From positions 3,906,001 to 3,970,000 of the forward strand of contig NZ_CP138918.1 in NCBI RefSeq assembly GCF_047123305.1: a stretch of 64,000 nucleotides of DNA. Direction: 5' to 3'. The position numbers and the translations under genes were made by a program. How positions within the stretch are numbered: position 1 is the stretch's first letter; each line of letters starts with the position of its first letter. This DNA is from Thalassobius sp047123305. Its GTDB lineage: Bacteria; Pseudomonadota; Alphaproteobacteria; Rhodobacterales; Rhodobacteraceae. Below are positions 53,114 to 62,088 of this stretch, in pieces. Under the pieces are notes generated by a model that saw only the letters and a program-made list of their open reading frames with translations, did no database searches and was not told where the DNA came from.

Positions 53114-54008
53114 GATGGTCCTCTTTGATTTGCAATGTTTGGGTATCAATCACGCGACGCTGCGAACGGGCCGCACCAAAGGTGCGCTTTGCATGTTGCA
53201 GACAGCGGCGCGCATGTTCCTCATAGCCCAGTTCAGCCACACGGCTTTGGTTGGGCAATTCGATGGAATAGTTCATGGGGGGCATCCGTTCGATGATGCC
53301 GTTGAAATCGATCCACCCTTCCCCGGGGTAGAGGCGCGCATCACGCGCCAGCTGGATCATCCCTTCGCGCGTGTCCGCGATGCCGGGCAAACAGTCCGAG
53401 ATATGAAGGAAGTGAAACAGCTCTGACGGGACATGCAGCAGTTCCCCCAAATCTACTCGGCTCAGATGCAGGTAAAGGGTATCCACCAATATCCCGCCAT
53501 TCGGTCGATCCGCTGCCCGCACGATATCAAGCGTTTCATCCAAGGTGCGCAATCTGGAAAAGCTGGGGAACTCCAGATCCACGGTCAGGCCATAATCCGC
53601 AGCCAGATCACAGGTCTCTGCATAGACGTCGATCAAGAAGTTCCGATCATCGCGTGTAAGTGTCCAGGCTGACATAATCATATGTCTCGCCCCCAACTCA
53701 CCCCCGAGTTCCAGCGCGCGTTCAAAGCTGCGCGGATCGACGTCTTCGGTTATCCGCGCCAGCTCAACATCCAGCACGTCCAGTCCCGTTGTTGCCAATG
53801 CGGTCTTGGTTGCTTGGACCTGAGCCTTGCTCACCGGCGTTTCAGCAAACTCGCCCGGCACTTTCATCGGGATAAAGCGCGGGCTCACGGCGTCATAACC
53901 GGCACGCGCGGCGATGTAGACCAGCTCGGCTGGGGTCGCGTTAATCAGAGTGAGATGCGCAAGCGAATAAACAGGTTCCGCTTCCGTTTGACTGCCTTGC
54001 TGCGCCAT
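53094..54008 (-). CDS. TIM-barrel sugar phosphate isomerase/epimerase-like protein
   Basis: A 304-residue protein of the AP-endonuclease-2 / xylose-isomerase-like barrel family. The four usual metal ligands can be placed: Glu in TVDLEFPSFSRL, Asp in ILVDTLYLHLSRVD, His/Asp in FHFLHISDC, and Glu in NYSIELPNQSRV. Function could be isomerase, epimerase or dehydratase. ATG 54008 has a GGGGG before it; an ATG 5 codons upstream is an alternative. First gene of a four-gene unit behind a perfect palindrome. Confidence 0.82.
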   Translation of the reverse strand: MAQQGSQTEAEPVYSLAHLTLINATPAELVYIAARAGYDAVSPRFIPMKVPGEFAETPVSKAQVQATKTALATTGLDVLDVELARITEDVDPRSFERALELGGELGARHMIMSAWTLTRDDRNFLIDVYAETCDLAADYGLTVDLEFPSFSRLRTLDETLDIVRAADRPNGGILVDTLYLHLSRVDLGELLHVPSELFHFLHISDCLPGIADTREGMIQLARDARLYPGEGWIDFNGIIERMPPMNYSIELPNQSRVAELGYEEHARRCLQHAKRTFGAARSQRRVIDTQTLQIKEDHHGQRAH

Positions 54009-54054
54009 GCCGCCCCCAATCATCGGCGAATCTCAATTTCGCCTCACGTTTTCT

Positions 54055-54071
54055 AAAATATCTGATATTTT
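54055..54071 (-). promoter_or_regulatory. perfect palindromic operator, copy 1
   Basis: AAAATATC-T-GATATTTT is an exact 8+1+8 palindrome 47 bp upstream of the isomerase start. A near-identical element lies upstream of the TRAP genes at 63802-63818. The size fits a dimeric GntR- or LacI-type regulator; the regulator is not identified. Confidence 0.65.
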
Positions 54072-54095
54072 TGGAATCATCAATTGTTCTTTCAG

Positions 54096-54128
54096 CAAAA
54101 GAAAAGCGCCCGGATTCCCGCGCGCTTT
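54096..54128 (-). terminator. intrinsic terminator after the Gfo/Idh gene
   Basis: On the minus strand AAAGCGC (54128-54122) pairs with GCGCTTT (54109-54103), with extra CGG/CCG pairs inside, followed by TTTTCTTTTG. It would end the dctP-to-Gfo/Idh transcript and separates it from the isomerase unit. Confidence 0.75.
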
Positions 54129-54157
54129 CCCAACTGCATTCGACTATTGAGTACGAC

Positions 54158-55351
54158 TTATGGGATTGGCGTCCAACTTCCGCTTGCCTCATTCGAACGT
54201 ACCGAGGCCGCAATAAACCGCACCCCATCTGCGCCTTCAGACACTTTCGGGAAGGCCAACCATTCATCGGGAACGGCAACTCCATCCCTGCGGGAGGCCA
54301 CGGCCATCGCAAGCTCGGTATAGAGATTGGCCCAGGCCTCAATGATCCCCTCCGGGAAACCACGCCCCGCACGCACAAAGCGTTCCGTATGCGCGCTCAA
54401 CCCATGTCCGTGCCCTCGGCTAAGTACCTGATCTGGTTGACCATAGATGTTAAGTTTCAACTGCTCGGCCTTTTCCAAGTCCCATTCGACGCCCCCTTCA
54501 GAGCCATAGATCCGCAGACGCAAGCCGCCGCGATTGCCTGGTGCCAGTCGGGTCGCCATCAGGGTGCCGGGAACCTCGTCCACATAGCGCGTGAACATGA
54601 AGGCAGTGTCCTCCAGCGGTTTGGGCGCACCACATACGTGAAACTCCGCACGGAGATGGGTCATTTCCAGCCCGGACACAAAAGATGCCAAATGCGCGGC
54701 ATGGGTGCCAATATCGCCGACACAACTGGTCGGGCCAGAAACCTTAGGATCCAACCGCCATTTCACATGCGGGGCGTCTGCCACTTCTTGCGGGGTCATC
54801 CAGTCCTGCAAAAACTCAACGTGGATCTGATTGATCTTGCCGATCTGCCCTGCCGTAACGATTTCACGGGCTTGCCGGATCATCGGAAAACACGACATCA
54901 CATAGCCTACGCCGAAAACCTGACCGGTCTGCGCCGCCATCGAAACAAGAGCCTCGGCTTCGCCGACGTCATTGGTCAGCGGTTTGTCACACAGGACACC
55001 AATGCCCGCCTCAAGAAACGCCTGGGCGGCGGCGAAATGCAGGTGATTGGGCGTAGTGATCATAACCGCATCCACCCCATCTGGACGGGCGGCTTCGGCA
55101 AGGGCCATTTCTTCGAACGATGTGTAACAACGCTCTTGCGGCAGAAACCACTCTGCTCCGCGCGCCTTGGACCGTGTGGCATCCGAAGACAATGCGCCGG
55201 CCGCGACCTCCCATAGGTCCGACAGGCGGGCGGCCGTTGCCTGTGTGGCCGAAATCCGCCCCCCGCCCACAACACCCAGCCTCAATCGGCGCGACAGCTT
55301 TGGAAAGGGGCCATCGAAATTAAAACTCTCAGGAAGCAGACGTTCAGTCAT
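54158..55351 (-). CDS. Gfo/Idh/MocA family oxidoreductase
   Basis: A 397-residue NAD(P)-dependent dehydrogenase with Rossmann motif RLGVVGGGRISATQATAA, the family EKP-like CDKPLTND motif (Asp instead of Glu) and the GDIGTHAAHLASFV active-site segment with its His. Substrates of the family are sugars, inositols and related polyols. Last gene of the unit from dctP: it overlaps the cupin-like gene by 8 bp and a terminator follows. Confidence 0.9.
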   Translation of the reverse strand: MTERLLPESFNFDGPFPKLSRRLRLGVVGGGRISATQATAARLSDLWEVAAGALSSDATRSKARGAEWFLPQERCYTSFEEMALAEAARPDGVDAVMITTPNHLHFAAAQAFLEAGIGVLCDKPLTNDVGEAEALVSMAAQTGQVFGVGYVMSCFPMIRQAREIVTAGQIGKINQIHVEFLQDWMTPQEVADAPHVKWRLDPKVSGPTSCVGDIGTHAAHLASFVSGLEMTHLRAEFHVCGAPKPLEDTAFMFTRYVDEVPGTLMATRLAPGNRGGLRLRIYGSEGGVEWDLEKAEQLKLNIYGQPDQVLSRGHGHGLSAHTERFVRAGRGFPEGIIEAWANLYTELAMAVASRRDGVAVPDEWLAFPKVSEGADGVRFIAASVRSNEASGSWTPIP

Positions 55352-56018
55352 CGCGGCCTCCGATGGCTGGCACCTCAGCGCCTTCTGGCAACAGTTCTAT
55401 CGCCATGAAGATACTGGGCGTTGTGGTTTCATATTGATGCCAGGGATAGTTCCCCTCTGCGTCATACATCGGCCGATGTGTCATACCGGGGGCCATTGGC
55501 TCCTCAAGGTAGAGCGTTGCCGGATCGCGCCGCCTGCATTGCTGCATTTTGCCAAACCCCACAATCTGCGTATGAACTTCGCGGAACCCTGGCACAGGGC
55601 AAAACGGGTGATCGCGATGCAATCCAACATTCAGCGGAACGGAGGCGGAATGATACAGGCTTAACCCCAGATTACCGACGTAAGCCTTTGGGGACATGTA
55701 ATGTTCCACTCCACGCAGGCGTTCCTCACCCCGCACCTCAAAGGCGGTTGGCCATTGATCCCGCACAGCGGCACATAATGCAGCATCGGCCCCGTGCCCT
55801 TCAAATCGTCCAATCAAGACCGCGCGGGACACATCGGTCAGAGTAACGTTGGCAAAAATCGCGGATTGAAGCGGAGCCAGTTTCTGCGTCTCTATTCCTA
55901 TGTCGTTGTCACCTAAGTTCACAACAATCGTGCGATCCTCGATCTCTAAACGGGCCTCGTCAGAGACATGTCGCAAACCAAAGAAAGGTTCGCCGATGTT
56001 GATAGTTTCAATTGGCAT
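55344..56018 (-). CDS. unknown cupin-like protein
   Basis: A 224-residue protein of mostly beta-strand character with no membrane segment or signal. The segment NVGLHRDHPFCPVPGFREVH and a later THRPMYDAEGNYPWHQYE are rich in His/Glu in a way that suggests a metal-binding cupin barrel. No family recognised. The ATG at 56018 has a strong AGGAGGT 6 nt upstream and overlaps the previous gene by 11 bp; the frame is open further upstream but lies within that gene. Flanked by two Gfo/Idh/MocA genes, so likely acting on the same substrate. Confidence 0.7.
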   Translation of the reverse strand: MPIETINIGEPFFGLRHVSDEARLEIEDRTIVVNLGDNDIGIETQKLAPLQSAIFANVTLTDVSRAVLIGRFEGHGADAALCAAVRDQWPTAFEVRGEERLRGVEHYMSPKAYVGNLGLSLYHSASVPLNVGLHRDHPFCPVPGFREVHTQIVGFGKMQQCRRRDPATLYLEEPMAPGMTHRPMYDAEGNYPWHQYETTTPSIFMAIELLPEGAEVPAIGGRDD

Positions 56019-57204
56019 CTGCCACCTCCTGATTTGATCGGGCACGGCCTTGCAAAAAATCAATGGGCAGCGGTGCGGGGACGTCACACCGGCTTTGAAT
56101 GCTCTGATACCTCCCAAGCCCAGACGCACGTTCAATCGCGTCCATCACTTCAAACACGTGAAAGGCCAGATCCCCGCTGGCACGCGGCGCGCGCCCCTCC
56201 TCCACGGCTTGCGCCAAATCCAGAAGTCCCAGCCCGCGGCTGTTTTCGTTAAATCCATGGAAGTTCTCGGCAATTTGCCATTCATCGCGACCCTTTGGCC
56301 TTGGCTGATGGCTCCAACGCGATGTATCGCGCGTGCGGAACCAAACAGGGCCATGGAAATCGTTGGCCCCGTGCACGGGGTCCGGATCCGGGATCAAGAC
56401 CACCCCGTCTTCGCCGTAAATCTCCAACCGGGGAGTTTCACTGTCCCAGGTGTCAAAGCTCATGGTCATGGACCCGATGGCCCCATTGTCAAATTCCAGC
56501 AGGCTGACACTGTGGGTGTCGACCTCGACCGGAATTTCTGTGCCAGTCCTAGGCCCGTTTTCAATGAGCCGCCTGTCAAACGCCCTGTTGCCCATCCCTG
56601 CAACACGGGCAATCGGGCCAAGGCAAAAGACCATCGCGGTCAGATAGTACGGTCCTAAATCCAACAGCGGCCCGCCGCCACACTGGTAGTAGAAATCTGG
56701 ATTAGGATGATGCCTTTCGGTGCCATGTGTTCCGACATGCGCAAAAACACCTGTTGGACGACCAATCGTTCCTTCATCGATCAAGCGGCGCACAGTTTGC
56801 CAACGACCGCCCAGAAACGTATCCGGCGCATTTCCAAGTTTCAGATTTTTTTGCTTTGCCAGAGCAATCAGCGCCTGCCCCTCGGCAATATCTGTCACAA
56901 AGGGTTTTTCAGAATAGACATGTTTGCCTGCCATCAGGGCCTGCCGCGTCACCTCGGCATGGGCGGCTGGAATTGTCAGGTTCAAGATACAGTCAATGGA
57001 TGGATCTTCGATCACTTCGTCGACGGAACACGCGCGCGCAATACCGTGCTGCGCTGCCTTCGCACGGCTTTCAGTCAGATCGAGGCTGGCACAGGCCACC
57101 ACCTCAGTATGCGCGTATTTGGCAAGTGTTGTCAGGTAGATGTCACTGATGCGGCCACATCCAATCAAGCCGACCCGGAAGGATTTCGAAGCGTCATTCT
57201 GCAT
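56008..57204 (-). CDS. Gfo/Idh/MocA family oxidoreductase
   Basis: A 398-residue dehydrogenase with Rossmann motif RVGLIGCGRISDIYLTTLAK, the classic EKP motif (HVYSEKPFVTDIAEG) and GGGPLLDLGPYYLTAMVF in the catalytic region. Different from the gene at 54158, so the cluster encodes two such enzymes plus part of a third. It follows the citryl-CoA-lyase-like gene with an 11-bp overlap. Confidence 0.9.
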   Translation of the reverse strand: MQNDASKSFRVGLIGCGRISDIYLTTLAKYAHTEVVACASLDLTESRAKAAQHGIARACSVDEVIEDPSIDCILNLTIPAAHAEVTRQALMAGKHVYSEKPFVTDIAEGQALIALAKQKNLKLGNAPDTFLGGRWQTVRRLIDEGTIGRPTGVFAHVGTHGTERHHPNPDFYYQCGGGPLLDLGPYYLTAMVFCLGPIARVAGMGNRAFDRRLIENGPRTGTEIPVEVDTHSVSLLEFDNGAIGSMTMSFDTWDSETPRLEIYGEDGVVLIPDPDPVHGANDFHGPVWFRTRDTSRWSHQPRPKGRDEWQIAENFHGFNENSRGLGLLDLAQAVEEGRAPRASGDLAFHVFEVMDAIERASGLGRYQSIQSRCDVPAPLPIDFLQGRARSNQEVADAN

Positions 57205-58051
57205 TTTCTCTGGCTTCGTCTTTGTTTCGTTTTCCTTGGTAGAGGGGCAAGTACTGCGGCGGCATTGGCCCCTTGTTTCGCCCGCCTTGGTTCATCTGTT
57301 CCCACGCATGGGCCAGAACCCCAACGGAACGGGAGAGGCAAAACAGCCCGCGTGACAGGGGCGCAGGGAACCCAAGCTCGCAGAAAATCACGGCTGTTGC
57401 GCCGTCGATGTTCATGGCGATCGGTCGTCCACCGCGCTGCCTTGCCAATTCTGTCTGCACAGCTTCGCCAATGTCTGCGAACCGACCCGAAACGGTGCCC
57501 GCTTTCGCTGCTTCACGAACGAGGGCCATCAAACGTGGTGCACGTGGATCAACGGGTTTGTGGAACCGATGGCCAAAACCGGAAACGATCTTGCCGTATT
57601 CGGCGCGCCAATCGTTCAGCCCTGCGCGGGTGGCCGTTTCCAAGTCCATACCGGTTTTCAAACGATCCGCGATAAGGTCATAAAGTTCGGCGCATTGCTC
57701 CCCTGCGCCGCCGTGCACATCCCCCAGCATGTTGACGGCTGTCGCCATCACATTGTTCAGACCAAGACCACAAGTTGCGGCCATCCGCGCGGCAGCAATC
57801 GACGGGGCTTGGGGTCCATGATCGACCCCGGCCACCAAGGCCGTTTCCAGAAGCGCTGCTTCGCCTGCGGTCGGCAGATCCCCACGTATCATCAGCCAGA
57901 TCATCTGGGCGAAACTGACGTTGCCGATCAGCTGTTCCACCGGATGACCGCGAAAGGCAATGCGACCAGGTTCCATATCTATGATTTCGGTGCGCCACCA
58001 ATGCCGAACGGCGTCTGCGTCCGTGCCATTTTCCTGAGCTTTCATAGACAT
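57194..58051 (-). CDS. citryl-CoA lyase / citrate synthase-like protein
   Basis: A 285-residue protein matching only the catalytic half of the citrate synthase superfamily, as in citryl-CoA lyase and the C-terminus of ATP-citrate lyase. The three catalytic positions are seen: His in GDVHGGAGEQCAE, His in GFGHRFHKPVDPRA, and Asp in MNIDGATAVIF. It may cleave or form a C-C bond next to a CoA thioester. In this cluster it could use the acyl-CoA made by the acylating dehydrogenase, which is inference. Start at 58051 has GGAAG upstream; overlaps aroE-like gene. Confidence 0.82.
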   Translation of the reverse strand: MSMKAQENGTDADAVRHWWRTEIIDMEPGRIAFRGHPVEQLIGNVSFAQMIWLMIRGDLPTAGEAALLETALVAGVDHGPQAPSIAAARMAATCGLGLNNVMATAVNMLGDVHGGAGEQCAELYDLIADRLKTGMDLETATRAGLNDWRAEYGKIVSGFGHRFHKPVDPRAPRLMALVREAAKAGTVSGRFADIGEAVQTELARQRGGRPIAMNIDGATAVIFCELGFPAPLSRGLFCLSRSVGVLAHAWEQMNQGGRNKGPMPPQYLPLYQGKRNKDEARENAE

Positions 58052-58908
58052 TGCTCTTCCTTTGAGTTGCGTTGCGACAACTGGTCGAACCGCCGCACCA
58101 TGCGGTCCGGATCCGGTGGGGTTTGAGTGAAGAGATGAAAGACAGCCACGGCTTGGAACACAGCCATCCCTGTGCCATCCATAGTCCGCAGCCCGGCTTG
58201 GCGTGCGGCCTTGATCAGCTCTGTTTCTTTTGGGAAATAAACAATGTCGGACACCCAGCCGCCGTGCGGCAATCCTTCTGGATGAAAAGGAATTCCGGAA
58301 TACCCGTTCATCCCTACAGGGGTGGCATTGACCGCACCGTCGAGCGTTGCCCAGTCCACGGCATCTATATCCTGCGCAACCCGTACATGTGCCCGAGGCC
58401 GCCCGCGCGCCAATACGCCTTGCAATTCCTGCGATTGCGCGGGGTTGCGATCATAAAGGATCAGGTTTCGGGTGCCTTGATCCAGTAGAGCAAGGGCCAC
58501 AGCCCGTCCCGCGCCGCCCGCCCCAAACAAAAGTACGGTGTCTATTGACGCGCGCGGCAACGCCCGCCGCAAGGCTGAACGATAACCGATGTAATCAGTG
58601 TTGTGACCGATGCGTTTGCCGTCTTGGAAAACGATCGAATTTGCACTGCCAAGCAGGGCGACGACATCACTCATTTCATCAAGCAGCGGCACAACCTTTT
58701 GCTTGAACGGGTGGGTCACATTCAAACCGACAAATCCGCTCTCCTCTGCCTTGGAAACCAGATCCGTCAAGGAAGAGGTGCGATAGGGTGAGCAGTTCAC
58801 GTCAATCTTGCAATAGTCATACCGCAGCCCCAGCGCCTGACCTTCTGCAACATGCATTTCGGGTGTCAGCGAGGCCTGAATCCCCTGCCCGATCAGACCA
58901 GCCTTCAT
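58042..58908 (-). CDS. shikimate 5-dehydrogenase-like protein
   Basis: A 288-residue NAD(P)-dependent dehydrogenase of the AroE/YdiB family. Catalytic Lys in LNVTHPFKQKV and Asp in GHNTDYIGY are present, as are the Rossmann motif LFGAGGAGRAVALAL and the C-terminal DGTGMAVFQAV glutamine. The substrate-binding N-terminus has SLTP where AroE has SxSP. It may oxidise a shikimate- or quinate-like ring alcohol. A catabolic setting, with 4-bp overlap to the QuiC-like gene, argues against the biosynthetic AroE. Confidence 0.87.
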   Translation of the reverse strand: MKAGLIGQGIQASLTPEMHVAEGQALGLRYDYCKIDVNCSPYRTSSLTDLVSKAEESGFVGLNVTHPFKQKVVPLLDEMSDVVALLGSANSIVFQDGKRIGHNTDYIGYRSALRRALPRASIDTVLLFGAGGAGRAVALALLDQGTRNLILYDRNPAQSQELQGVLARGRPRAHVRVAQDIDAVDWATLDGAVNATPVGMNGYSGIPFHPEGLPHGGWVSDIVYFPKETELIKAARQAGLRTMDGTGMAVFQAVAVFHLFTQTPPDPDRMVRRFDQLSQRNSKEEQCL

Positions 58909-60788
58909 TGCGCCATCTCCGGATTATGTTGACTGTGAATTTGGGCCGCCAGACGGGCGGAGGCATTGCGCGCGCCGTAGCCAGCATATCCTTTGCGGCG
59001 CTCAACAATCTCGAAGAAGAAGCCACCGAAAATGGGTTGGCTATAGATCTGGAAATATTCGGTTCCATTATGTTGGTCATAGAGGATGTTCGCCGCGCGC
59101 AACGCTTCGGTAAACTCATCCGACAGATCAAATTGAGACTGCAGGTCATCGTAGTAGTTGGGCGAAAAGGCCAGCCGCGGAAATGTATTCTTCGCCAGTT
59201 GCTCGGATGTTTCGAAGATGTCGTCTGTTAGAAAAGCAATGTGCTGAACCCCTGCACCAAATCGATCAGCTAGGAACCCCGCCGCAAACGTCCGCCGTCC
59301 TTCGGCGCCATTGAGGTTCAGCCGCACCTCTCCTTCAGGGCTTTCGATGACCTGCGAATGAACGATCCCTGAAGGGTCAGCCACGTCGACAACAGGTGAC
59401 TTGGCCATGTCAAAAGTAGAAAGGTAATACAGCAGCCAGCTCTGCATCTCTTCGTGGCGCATGGTCTGGGCAACATGATCAACACGACGCAGCCCCGCAG
59501 GTTGGTGCGCCTGAGTTTTCGCCACCAGATCAAATTCGATGTCCCACACCCGATGCAGGTCAGATTTCTCATCGATGAAATGCACCACATTCCCGCCCAC
59601 GCCGCGAATGGCCGGAATGTCCAATTCACCGGTCCCGACAGGTTGTGAAAAGGCGTCTGTGCCAAGAGCGGTTGCGCGCTCAACAGTCTGGGCGGCATCC
59701 CTGACCCGAAGCCCCATATCGCAAACCGTTGGTCCATGTTCTTCAAAGGCTTTGCGGGCGAAACCATCTTGGTCAGAGTTGACCACAATGTTCACCGCCC
59801 CCTGCCGCCACAGCTCGACCGATTTGGTTCGATGTTGACGCTCCATCCGAAAGCTCATGGAACTCAACAGTTTGGTCAACTCGTCTCTTGACGCCGCATC
59901 CACTGCAAATTCGAGGAACTCAAAGCCGGAACTGTATACAGGAGGAGGAAGCTGAGGGATGTCAAAGCGAAGATCCGGATCATCCCGCGACACCCCGTCC
60001 AGCAGGTTTACCAAGGCCCGATAGCCGTCGGTGGCCATTGTCCGTCCACCTGGCAACGGGCTGTGTTCATTGACACGCGCAATCGACCACGGGCCGTTGT
60101 ACCCGCCCCGCGCCAGAACTTTGACAAAGCCCGCAAGGTTCAATCGCCCCTGCCCCGGCAACAAGCCGAAGTGCCGCTTCATGCCACGCATCTCCGCGCC
60201 GACTTTCGGGGCATCTGACAATTGCACATGGAAGACCTTGCGGGCAGGAACGCTACGTAGAGCGGCTGGTTTGGTCCCATCTGCCAGAGAGAGGAAACTG
60301 TTCAGCGCCAGCCCAAGGTTGGCGTGATCCACGGTTTCGACCAGTGACAGGGCCTGTGTATCTGACTGAACGTAGCCCGCCCAGGGCAAGCCCAGATAGG
60401 CAAGACGCACCCCTCGCGCTGCAGCGCGCTCAGCGGCGTCTGCCAAATCGGCCTGCAGCCGGGGTTCATCATCGGTCTCAGCTGAGGATGCCCCAACCAG
60501 CAGTAATTCCGTTCCGAGCGATTGCATCAGGTCAAACTTGCGTTCAAGCCGGTCGAAGCTGCGCCGTCTGGCTTCCCCTTCCCAGCCTTCCAGATCGTTG
60601 AATGGCTTGAGCAGGTTCGTCTTGAGGCCACAGACCTCAACCATCGAGCGCAGATCCTGCGCCGAACCGTGAAAGCCGGTGAAATCAGGCTCATGCAGCT
60701 CAATGCCTGTGAAGCCGGCTTTGGCAATAGCGGCCACCTTATCCGCCAGTGATCCGGGGATAGACGTAGTAGAAATCGCAAGTGTCAT
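58905..60788 (-). CDS. QuiC-like fusion: degenerate dehydratase barrel plus HPPD-like dioxygenase
   Basis: A 627-residue fusion of a TIM barrel (1-270) and two VOC modules as in 4-hydroxyphenylpyruvate dioxygenase (285-615). Overall it aligns with QuiC1-type 3-dehydroshikimate dehydratases (ligands, as I recall, E134, D165, Q191, E239 and catalytic H168). At a constant offset of 2 the residues here are L132, N163, Q189, A237 and L166, so only the Gln remains. By contrast the dioxygenase iron triad is complete: H438, H516, E593. The barrel should therefore be inactive as a dehydratase, while the dioxygenase part may be active. Confidence 0.85.
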   Translation of the reverse strand: MTLAISTTSIPGSLADKVAAIAKAGFTGIELHEPDFTGFHGSAQDLRSMVEVCGLKTNLLKPFNDLEGWEGEARRRSFDRLERKFDLMQSLGTELLLVGASSAETDDEPRLQADLADAAERAAARGVRLAYLGLPWAGYVQSDTQALSLVETVDHANLGLALNSFLSLADGTKPAALRSVPARKVFHVQLSDAPKVGAEMRGMKRHFGLLPGQGRLNLAGFVKVLARGGYNGPWSIARVNEHSPLPGGRTMATDGYRALVNLLDGVSRDDPDLRFDIPQLPPPVYSSGFEFLEFAVDAASRDELTKLLSSMSFRMERQHRTKSVELWRQGAVNIVVNSDQDGFARKAFEEHGPTVCDMGLRVRDAAQTVERATALGTDAFSQPVGTGELDIPAIRGVGGNVVHFIDEKSDLHRVWDIEFDLVAKTQAHQPAGLRRVDHVAQTMRHEEMQSWLLYYLSTFDMAKSPVVDVADPSGIVHSQVIESPEGEVRLNLNGAEGRRTFAAGFLADRFGAGVQHIAFLTDDIFETSEQLAKNTFPRLAFSPNYYDDLQSQFDLSDEFTEALRAANILYDQHNGTEYFQIYSQPIFGGFFFEIVERRKGYAGYGARNASARLAAQIHSQHNPEMAQ

Positions 60789-60792
60789 TGTC

Positions 60793-62088
60793 TTAGCCTT
60801 GGTAGCCCAACAGTCTGGGCAGCCAGAGAACGAGGTCCGGAGAGGTGATCAGCAAGAGGAGCGCCGCGATGAGAACCGCAAGGAAGGCCCAGATCTCTGA
60901 GATAATTTCGCGCAGAGGAATGCCCGTCACCGCATTGATAACAAACAACAAGATCCCATAAGGCGGAGTAATCAATCCAATCATCGAGTTCACGACGACA
61001 AGAACACCGAAGTGTACCAGATCGATCCCAAGCGCCTGACAGGTTGGAATGAACAACGGTACAATCACCAGAATGATCGTGGTCGCGTCCAGAACGCACC
61101 CCAACAACAGGATCAGAATGTTCACCGCAATCAGAAACAGCAGCGGGCTGACATCCGCCCCTTCAAGCAAGGCTGAGATGCTCTGCGGGATTTGTTCCTG
61201 AATGACGATGAAATTCAGAATGAAAGCGCCACCGATCACAACGCCAACGGCAGCAGAGGACCGCGCCGAATCCACGAAGACGCGGTAAAGGCCACGCAAT
61301 GACAAAGCGCGGTAGAACAGCGCCGCCAGCAAAAGCGCGTAGAAGGCAGCAACCGCAGCAGCTTCGGTTGGGGTCGTGACCCCGCCATAAATGCCGTAAA
61401 GCAAGATCGCAGGCATCAAAAGGGCCGGAAATGCGTTAGCGGTTTTTCGGGGCAATTCGCTTAGCGGAATTGGATCTTCTAGGGCAAAGCCGCGCTTGCC
61501 CGCCAGATAGTAGTTCATCGCCATCAACACGATCCCCATGAGCAGACCGGGCAGGATCCCTGCAAGGAACAGAGAACCGATGGAGGCTTTGGACACCAGC
61601 GCGTAAAGCACCATCGGGATGGACGGCGGGATGATTGGGCCGATTGTGGCCGAAGCCGCAGTGATCGCCGCCGCATAGCCCCTGCCATAGCGACCATCTT
61701 TGGTCATCATTTCAATGATGATCTTGCCAATGCCCGCTGCATCCGCAACCGCCGAACCGGACATGCCCGAGAAGATCAGCGAGGCCACAACGTTTACGTG
61801 GCCCAAGCCCCCTTTGAACCGTCCGACAGCCGCCACACAGAAATTCAGCAATCGGTCCGTGATTGAACCGGCATTCATGATGTTGGCGGCCACAATGAAC
61901 AGCGGGACAGCAAGCAGGATTGTGCTGCGATAAAAACCCTGCAGGATCTTCTCACCGGCCAAAGCCACATCCAGACCTGCAACGCCAAGGTAGGCAATCG
62001 ACGCCAACAAGATGGAATACCCAATCGGGGTTCCGATGCCTGCAAGGACGAACAAGGTCAGCAGGCAGGTCATTAGTTCCAGGCTCAT
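60793..62088 (-). CDS. TRAP transporter large permease DctM
   Basis: A 431-residue polytopic membrane protein of the DctM family with about twelve helices and the typical MSGSAVADAAGIGKI and GPIIPPSIPMVLYA motifs. With DctQ and DctP it forms a sodium-driven importer for organic acids. It overlaps the dctQ-like gene by 4 bp and lies 4 bp before the QuiC-like gene, so import and catabolism share a message. Confidence 0.94.
   Translation of the reverse strand: MSLELMTCLLTLFVLAGIGTPIGYSILLASIAYLGVAGLDVALAGEKILQGFYRSTILLAVPLFIVAANIMNAGSITDRLLNFCVAAVGRFKGGLGHVNVVASLIFSGMSGSAVADAAGIGKIIIEMMTKDGRYGRGYAAAITAASATIGPIIPPSIPMVLYALVSKASIGSLFLAGILPGLLMGIVLMAMNYYLAGKRGFALEDPIPLSELPRKTANAFPALLMPAILLYGIYGGVTTPTEAAAVAAFYALLLAALFYRALSLRGLYRVFVDSARSSAAVGVVIGGAFILNFIVIQEQIPQSISALLEGADVSPLLFLIAVNILILLLGCVLDATTIILVIVPLFIPTCQALGIDLVHFGVLVVVNSMIGLITPPYGILLFVINAVTGIPLREIISEIWAFLAVLIAALLLLITSPDLVLWLPRLLGYQG

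Noticed and set aside
49896..57204. myo-Inositol (iol) catabolic operon
   Set aside because: ThDP enzyme, barrel protein and Gfo/Idh genes recall IolD, IolE and IolG, but IolB, IolC and IolA-type neighbours are missing and the aldehyde dehydrogenase is SauS/EutE-like rather than IolA-like.
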